Shown here: piece by piece, positions 58,881-64,000 of the stretch | Layout of the letters: each line of letters starts with the position of its first letter | Numbering within the stretch: position 1 is the stretch's first letter | Assembly: GCF_049701175.1 (NCBI RefSeq) | Contig: NZ_JBNATW010000007.1 | Location: forward strand, 27,863 to 91,862 | Direction: 5' to 3' | DNA length: 64,000 nt | From: Thermovenabulum sp049701175 | Lineage (GTDB): Bacteria; Bacillota; Thermosediminibacteria; Thermosediminibacterales; Thermosediminibacteraceae | Made by a program: the position numbers and the translations under genes | The notes under the pieces: generated by a model | The model's database searches: none | The model's input: only the letters and a program-made list of their open reading frames with translations | What the model was told of the DNA's origin: nothing

Positions 58881-60220
58881 GTGGAGAGGAAGAAAGAATT
58901 TAACAGTACATACTATGAACTTTTGGACAAAATAGAGAGTAAAAGGGCAGTAATAGGGGTAATAGGGTTAGGCTATGTAGGATTACCTCTTGCGGTGGAA
59001 AAAGCTAAAGCAGGATATAAAGTAATAGGATTTGACATTCAAGAGCACAAGGTGGAAAAAGTAAACAATGGTATAAATTACATTGGTGATATCTTGGATG
59101 GAGATTTGAAAGAAGTAGTTGAGCAAGGAAAATTAACGGCCACAAATGATTATGCTTTTTTAAAAGATGTGGATGCAGTTGCAATATGTGTTCCTACTCC
59201 TCTTGATAAAAATAAACAGCCTGATTTATCCTACATAATTAACTCTACCAAAGAAATAGCGAAATATTTACATAAAGGCATGTTGGTTGTACTTGAAAGC
59301 ACTACATATCCTGGTACCACTGAAGAAGTTGTAAAACCTATCTTAGACGAGACTGGCTTGATATGCGGAGAGGACTATTTTTTAGCCTATTCCCCTGAAA
59401 GAGTAGACCCCGGTAACAAGCAGTACAATACAAAAAATACCCCTAAAGTGGTAGGCGGCGTTACAAAGCAGTGTACAAAAATTGCTGCTGCTCTTTATAG
59501 AAATGTCCTTGAAAGTGAAGTGTTTGAAGTATCAAGTCCCAAGGTAGCAGAGATGGAAAAGATATATGAAAACACTTTTAGAAATATCAATATAGCATTG
59601 GCCAATGAAATGGCTATTATATGTTATCGCATGGGTATAGATGTATGTGGGAAGTGATTGAGGCAGCTAAGACAAAGCCCTACGGTTTTATGGCTTTTTA
59701 TCCTGGTCCAGGACTTGGTGGCCATTGTATTCCTATAGATCCTTTTTATCTCGCATGGAAAGCAAGGGAATATGACTATCACACAAGACTTATTGAAACC
59801 TCAGGAGAAATAAATAATTACATGCCAGAATTTGTAGTAGAGCGCATCTCAAGAATTTTAAATAGATTCAAAAAGCCTATCAATGGATCAACTATACTCC
59901 TTTTAGGAGTGGCTTATAAAAAAGATATAGATGATATAAGAGAATCACCCGCTCTAAAGATAATCTCAATATTAGAAAAAGAAGGAGCAGAAGTAAAATA
60001 TAACGATCCCCATGTACCTGAGTTCAAACACAATGGCAAATTGTATCATTCGGAGAACCTAACTGATGATTTACTCAGTTCTTCTGACCTTGTTGTAATT
60101 ACGACAGACCACACAAAGTACGATTATGAGTATATAGTTAAGACAGCGAAATTTGTCTTTGACACAAGAAATGCCACAAAAAATGTAAAAGAATTAAGAG
60201 AAAAAATAGAAGTGCTGTAG
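58881..60220 (+). pseudogene. wbpA: UDP-N-acetylglucosamine 6-dehydrogenase (WbpA-like), frameshifted
   Basis: The first frame (GTG 58881 to 59657) has the NAD domain (GVIGLGYVGLPLAVEKAKAG) and central domain; the second (from about 59645 to 60220) has the catalytic Cys in GPGLGGHCIPIDPFYLAW and the UDP-binding C-domain. The break is at 59643-59648, where GTATGTGGGAAGTG stands in place of GTATGGGAAGTG: a duplicated TG dinucleotide. Otherwise the sequence is complete (about 446 residues). WbpA oxidises UDP-GlcNAc to the uronic acid, the first pathway step, so as written the pathway would lack it unless the base call is wrong or frameshifting occurs. Confidence 0.9.
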
Positions 60221-60228
60221 GTGATAAA

Positions 60229-61332
60229 ATGGATGGGAAATTGAGATTTGGATTAATTGGCTGTGGCAGGATTTCTTTTAAGCACATTGAAGCAATAGTA
60301 AATAATTATAATAATGCAGAATTAGTTGCACTGTGTGATTTAGAAATTGAAAAAGCTGAATTATTGAAAAAAAGATACATAGAGCTATTGGATAAGAAAA
60401 ATGCAAAGATAAATAACGTAGAAATATATCGGGATTATCAAGAACTGTTAAAAAGAGCCGATATAGATATAGTAAGTATTGCTACATATTCGGGTACACA
60501 TGCAGAAATAACTATAAATGCTTTGAAATCAGGTAAACATGTAATTGTCGAAAAGCCAATGGCCTTGGCTATCAAAGATGCGGATGAAATGATTGAAACT
60601 GCTAAGAAGTATAACAGACAATTAACTGTATGCCATCAAAATAGGTTTAATTCCACTGTTCAAAAATTGAGAAAAGCTATAGAAGATAAGCGCTTTGGCA
60701 AATTGGTTCATGGAGTTGCCAGCATAAGGTGGAACAGAAATGACGATTATTATAGACAGGCTTCCTGGAGAGGTACATGGGAACAAGATGGCGGTACTTT
60801 AATGAATCAGGGCATACACAATATTGACCTTCTCCAGTGGATGATGGGACCTGTTGAAAGACTCTATGCTGAAGCAGACACATTTTTAAGAAATATTGAA
60901 GGAGAAGACATGGGAGCAGCAGTACTGCGATTTAAAAATGGTGCTATAGGAATTATAGAAGGAAGTGCTTGTATTTATCCTAAAAATCTTGAAGAAACAT
61001 TGAGTATATTTGGGGAAAAAGGTACAGTAAGAATTGGCGGAGTTGCTATTAACAAAATAATTGACTGGAAGTTTGCTGATGGATTAGATGATGAAGAAGA
61101 AGTAAAAAAAGAAGCTAATTATGAAGACCCAGATACAGTATATGGATACGGTCATACTCCATTGTATAGAGATTTTATTGATGCAGTACTAAACGATAGA
61201 GAGCCTTACATAACTGGAGAAGATGGTAAAAAAGCTGTGGAGATAGTATTGGCAATTTACAAATCAAGAAAGACAGGTTTACCAGTAGAATTTCCTTTAA
61301 AAGATTTTTCAACACTTGATATGAAGGAATGA
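60229..61332 (+). CDS. wbpB: NAD-dependent sugar dehydrogenase (WbpB-like, Gfo/Idh/MocA)
   Basis: The 367-residue protein starts with the Rossmann motif FGLIGCGRISFKHIEAI and has the family catalytic lysine in VEKPMALAIKDADEMI, then CHQNRFNSTVQKLRKAIE and NQGIHNIDLLQWMMGPVERL. WbpB oxidises the 3-position of UDP-GlcNAcA to the keto sugar for WbpE. It follows the broken wbpA by eight bases and overlaps the acetyltransferase gene by four (ATGA). Confidence 0.92.
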   Translation: MDGKLRFGLIGCGRISFKHIEAIVNNYNNAELVALCDLEIEKAELLKKRYIELLDKKNAKINNVEIYRDYQELLKRADIDIVSIATYSGTHAEITINALKSGKHVIVEKPMALAIKDADEMIETAKKYNRQLTVCHQNRFNSTVQKLRKAIEDKRFGKLVHGVASIRWNRNDDYYRQASWRGTWEQDGGTLMNQGIHNIDLLQWMMGPVERLYAEADTFLRNIEGEDMGAAVLRFKNGAIGIIEGSACIYPKNLEETLSIFGEKGTVRIGGVAINKIIDWKFADGLDDEEEVKKEANYEDPDTVYGYGHTPLYRDFIDAVLNDREPYITGEDGKKAVEIVLAIYKSRKTGLPVEFPLKDFSTLDMKE

Positions 61333-62051
61333 TAAAAATGAATTACATATCTGAGAAAGCTAGAATTGGGCAAAATGTAAAAATAGGCTATTTTACAGTT
61401 ATTGAAGATGATGTAGTGATAGGAGATAACTGTGTTATAGGGAATAATGTCACTATTTATAAGGGAAGTATTATAGGCAATAATGTGAGAATTGACGATA
61501 ATGTAGTAATTGGCAAACAGCCAATGAGAGCTGCAACTAGCATCTTTAAAGACAAACAAGAAAAACCACCTTGCAAGATAGGAGATGACTGTATAATAGG
61601 TACTTCTGCCGTGATATATGCTGGCTGTGAAATAGGTAAAAAATGTTTAATTGCTGATTTAGCAACTGTTAGAGAAGATGTAACAATAGGTGATATGACT
61701 ATTGTAGGAAGAGGTGTGGCAATAGAAAATTACTGCAAAATAGGTTCTAAATGCAAAATAGAGACAAATGCCTATATCACCGCTTATTCAGAGATAGAAG
61801 GTGAGGTTTTCATTGCTCCTTGCGTGGCAACTTCAAATGATAACTCGGCTGGAAGAGATCCAGACAGATTTAGCAAGATGAAAGGAGTAACTGCTAAAAG
61901 AAAAAGTAGAATTGGAGTCAATGCTACAATTTTACCCGGAAAAGTAATAGGTGAAGATGCCTTTGTTGGAGCAGGCTCAGTTGTGACAAGAGATGTAGAA
62001 GATGGTAAGATTGTTGTGGGGAACCCGGCAAGAGAGTTTGGGAAGAAGTAG
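61329..62051 (+). CDS. wbpD: Hexapeptide-repeat N-acetyltransferase (WbpD-like)
   Basis: The 240-residue protein is made of left-handed beta-helix hexapeptides (IGDNCVIGNNVTIYKGSIIG, IGKKCLIADLATVREDVTIG) with a loop and the ending VGAGSVVTRDVEDGKIVVG. WbpD acetylates the 3-amino group made by WbpE, using acetyl-CoA. ATG 61329 overlaps the wbpB stop; ATG 61338 is an alternative. Length is a little more than the Pseudomonas enzyme because of extra repeats. Confidence 0.88.
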   Translation: MIKMNYISEKARIGQNVKIGYFTVIEDDVVIGDNCVIGNNVTIYKGSIIGNNVRIDDNVVIGKQPMRAATSIFKDKQEKPPCKIGDDCIIGTSAVIYAGCEIGKKCLIADLATVREDVTIGDMTIVGRGVAIENYCKIGSKCKIETNAYITAYSEIEGEVFIAPCVATSNDNSAGRDPDRFSKMKGVTAKRKSRIGVNATILPGKVIGEDAFVGAGSVVTRDVEDGKIVVGNPAREFGKK

Positions 62052-62060
62052 GAGGTCAAA

Positions 62061-62996
62061 ATGAAAGTTATATCTTTAGTGGGTGCAAGACCACAATTTA
62101 TAAAAGAAGCTGTTTTACAAGAGCACTTTATCAAAAATGGTATTCAAGAAATACTAATTCATTCTGGTCAGCATTATGACTATGATATGTCCGATGTTTT
62201 CTTTAAAGTTTTAGGAATGAGAAAACCAGATTATAACTTAAATGTAGGTTCAGGTAGTCATGGTGTTGTTACAGGGAAAATTATGATAGCTTTTGAAGAG
62301 GTTGTAATGAAAGAAAAACCCGACGTAATTGTTGTATATGGAGATACTAATACAACAGTTGCTGGGGCACTAGTTGGAGCAAAATTAAAAATTCCTGTAG
62401 CCCATGTGGAAGCGGGAATAAGGCAAAAGCCCAAAGATATGCCTGAAGAAATAAACAGAGTTGTGACTGACCACATTTCACAATATCTTTTTTGCCCATC
62501 AGAACTTGCTGTAAAAAATCTTGAAAAAGAAAATATAAGAGAATGTGTGTATTTTGTTGGCGATATAATGTATGATTTATATTTAAAAATGAAACCATAT
62601 TTTGATTATACTATATTTGAAAAAATTGGTGTTAAAGAAAATGAATATATCCTATGTACAATACATAGAGACTTCAACACTGATAATCCTGAAAAATTGA
62701 AAAATATATTGAGTGGTCTTTCTCAGATTGCCCATGATATGAGAGTAATATTTCCAATACATCCAAGAACTAAAAAAATGATAAATCAATTTGGATTTGA
62801 GTCTCTATTAAAAAATATTACTGTCATAGAGCCAGTTGATTATTTAAGTATGATGGGACTTTTAGAAAAATGCTTTATGGTAATAACGGATAGTTGTGGT
62901 TTACAGAAAGAGACTTATTTTGCTGGAAAGAGAGCTTTAGTTGTTATGCCTGATACGGGATGGAGAGAGTTGTTATACCAATACTCAAATTTTTAG
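62061..62996 (+). CDS. wbpI: UDP-sugar 2-epimerase (WecB/WbpI-like), 3'-truncated
   Basis: The 311-residue product has the WecB fold: SLVGARPQFIKEAVLQEHF, HSGQHYDYDMSDVFFKVLGM, VVYGDTNTTVAGALVGAKL, HVEAGIRQKPKDMPEEINR and ITDSCGLQKETYFAGKRALV. The epimerase turns the gluco- into the manno-configured sugar as the last pathway step. The family continues about 45-60 residues after WRELLYQ; here the frame ends in YQYSNF and the DNA switches to acyltransferase sequence, so the C-terminal helices are lost by a deletion fusion. Activity is doubtful. Confidence 0.88.
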   Translation: MKVISLVGARPQFIKEAVLQEHFIKNGIQEILIHSGQHYDYDMSDVFFKVLGMRKPDYNLNVGSGSHGVVTGKIMIAFEEVVMKEKPDVIVVYGDTNTTVAGALVGAKLKIPVAHVEAGIRQKPKDMPEEINRVVTDHISQYLFCPSELAVKNLEKENIRECVYFVGDIMYDLYLKMKPYFDYTIFEKIGVKENEYILCTIHRDFNTDNPEKLKNILSGLSQIAHDMRVIFPIHPRTKKMINQFGFESLLKNITVIEPVDYLSMMGLLEKCFMVITDSCGLQKETYFAGKRALVVMPDTGWRELLYQYSNF

Positions 62997-63517
62997 CGCC
63001 AATTTTTTTTGATCCCAAATATTTAAAAGGGAAATATTTTGAAAAGTCTCACACTGGATGGATATGGGTATGGCGGTCAATATGGTTTCAAAAAATTTTG
63101 GGTTTTAATAGAGCAGTTCCTTGGCCAGTGTCTCCTTTTATAGTTATATCTAATCCTAAAAATATTTTTTTTGATCCAGGTGATATCAATAACTTCCAAG
63201 GGTATGGCAATTATTTCCAAAATTTTGCCGGTAGGATATACATTGGTAAAGGAACGTATATTGCACCAAATGTTGGAATTATTACTGCAAATCACAATCC
63301 CTACAATCTTGATGAACATTTACCTGGAGAAGATGTAATAATAGGTAAAAATTGTTGGATTGGAATGAATAGTGTAATTCTTCCAGGTGTTGTTTTAGGT
63401 GATCGAACTATTGTTGGGGCAGGTTCTGTGGTGACAAAAAGTTTTCCAGATGGGAATTGTATAATAGCTGGGAATCCTGCTAAGATAATTAAACTGCTCG
63501 ATAAAAAGAGTTCCTGA
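62960..63517 (+). CDS. Hexapeptide acyltransferase, probably 5'-truncated
   Basis: The 185-residue protein belongs to the WbbJ/maltose O-acetyltransferase-like group: LAPIFFDPKYLKGKYFEKS, VPWPVSPFIVISNPKNIFFD, IGKGTYIAPNVGIITANHNP with the catalytic His, then VGAGSVVTKSF and IIAGNPAKIIK. It would acetylate a sugar of the repeat unit. The ATG at 62960 lies within the epimerase gene, and the first ten codons are epimerase-derived sequence in another frame with no ribosome site, so the true N-terminus was probably lost in the same deletion that truncated wbpI. Confidence 0.82.
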   Translation: MERVVIPILKFLAPIFFDPKYLKGKYFEKSHTGWIWVWRSIWFQKILGFNRAVPWPVSPFIVISNPKNIFFDPGDINNFQGYGNYFQNFAGRIYIGKGTYIAPNVGIITANHNPYNLDEHLPGEDVIIGKNCWIGMNSVILPGVVLGDRTIVGAGSVVTKSFPDGNCIIAGNPAKIIKLLDKKSS

Positions 63518-63519
63518 AT

Positions 63520-63645
63520 TTTATAATTCCAGTGTTTGTAACAAATGTTAGAAGTGTTTTGAAAATTGTAGATAATGAATCTGTATTTTTAGTAAAAGAA
63601 AATTTTGTAATTAATGATATGATAAAATCTTTGAACAAAAAATAA
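63520..63645 (+). pseudogene. Glycosyltransferase (GT4-like) C-terminal fragment
   Basis: The frame FIIPVFVTNVRSVLKIVDNE then SVFLVKENFVINDMIKSLNK matches the end of a GT4/GT1-type glycosyltransferase (usual pattern GIPVVATNVGG-EIV-NG-G-LV). Only about 41 codons remain, with no start. It is a leftover of a larger polysaccharide locus that has suffered deletions. Confidence 0.65.
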
Positions 63646-63716
63646 TTATTAAAGCATAAAGATTTCATCGAAAATGTTTTGCAAATGTGAACCTAGTAGG
63701 TTAGGATAAAAATCTT

Positions 63717-64000
63717 GTGTGGGAGTGATGTCGGATTTAAAGTAGAAAGCCGTAACCGAGATCGCCGCCCAATATGAAGCTCATCCCACCCAACTACACC
63801 GGTGGAAGGCCGAGGCCATAGAGAATCCTCCTGCACTTTTTACCCGCGGCGCAAGAGAACTGGAAAAGACGAGAAAGCTGAGCTCAACCAGCGTCGGCGA
63901 AAGACGTGAAATGGTGGAGCGAAACCACCCCGAAATCTCAGTAAAGAGTGAATTGCGATGATCAGAGAAGCAGATGAAATACCGATTTTAGGGCATTCAA
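63717..64000 (+). mobile_element. Probable 5' part of a group II intron
   Basis: From GTGTGGG at 63717, matching the GUGYG 5' end of bacterial group II introns, base composition shifts to GC-richer, highly structured sequence lacking open frames, with paired segments such as GGGAGTGATG/CTCATCCC (63721-63775 region) and GGTGGAGCGAAACCACC (63933-63949). This looks like domain I of a ribozyme. The catalytic domain V and any reverse transcriptase would be beyond the window edge, so the call rests on the 5' end and general character. Confidence 0.5.

Noticed and set aside
61400..62050. Repetitive GTAATAGG-like DNA in the acetyltransferase gene as a repeat array
   Set aside because: The periodicity reflects hexapeptide repeats of the beta-helix protein, not a DNA repeat.

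Overview
The window is a chromosomal segment of a low-GC Gram-positive (Firmicutes) anaerobe, most likely a thermophile of the Thermoanaerobacterales/Thermosediminibacterales type. This is inferred from strong purine-rich ribosome binding sites, frequent TTG starts, heavy AGG arginine use, a tungsten-type aldehyde ferredoxin oxidoreductase, NuoEF-like flavin/iron-sulfur modules, a stressosome, and a preQ1-I riboswitch resembling the one known from Thermoanaerobacter. No rRNA, tRNA or CRISPR array is visible.

Layout. 1-3024: end of a 2-oxoacid/acetoin dehydrogenase operon (E2, E3) and a broken lipoate ligase. 3014-3936: queT-queF behind a preQ1-I riboswitch. 4186-9900: a six-gene operon coupling aldehyde oxidation (AOR plus ferredoxin subunit and MoaD-like protein) to a NuoE/NuoF/NuoG-like NAD(H) module. 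9901-15400: two relics of one IS110-type element bracketing a membrane protein, a decayed DUF2935 gene and an asparaginase/dicarboxylate transporter operon. 15429-20876: DegV, a large membrane-anchored glycosidase-like protein, and a YedE/TusA-type sulfur (thiosulfate or selenium) uptake pair. 21107-26204: an orphan structured RNA, then a CBS-PAS-HD protein and a stressosome operon (RsbR, RsbS, RsbT, ATPase-PP2C fusion) ending in a diguanylate cyclase. 26226-27149: a MntA/HepT toxin-antitoxin pair with a nonsense-mutated toxin, flanked by near-identical terminators.

27152-36180 reads as one physiological unit: 5-oxoprolinase genes pxpABC plus ycsI, a sodium:solute symporter, a histidine kinase, an Nramp-like transporter of the YcsG type and an NtrC-type response regulator. 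Two sigma-54-type promoters and shared TGWGCG half-sites suggest a two-component, sigma-54-controlled circuit for oxoproline use. 36257-40469 holds cheB, a peptidoglycan amidase, the small YvrJ/DUF2922/DUF1659 cassette and a decayed chemoreceptor. 40555-49419: a DUF234-type ATPase with operator-like repeats, then a complete Wadjet (JetABCD) plasmid-defence operon carrying an extra Uma2-family nuclease gene. 49509-54528: a Wzy-like polymerase/ligase, rhodanese, and a deletion-scarred sugar regulator/transketolase locus. 54572-54847: a promoter- and terminator-bounded RNA of about 240 nt with long-range pairing, possibly raiA-like. 54984-63645: a polysaccharide locus (Wzz, initiating sugar transferase, Wbp-type pathway to a di-N-acetylated mannuronic acid) with several broken genes and AGA-rich codon use suggesting acquisition. 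The window ends inside what looks like the 5' part of a group II intron.

A recurring theme is decay: at least nine genes carry frameshifts, stops or deletion fusions. Some may be real pseudogenes and some could be sequencing errors in homopolymers; the deletion fusions cannot be explained that way.
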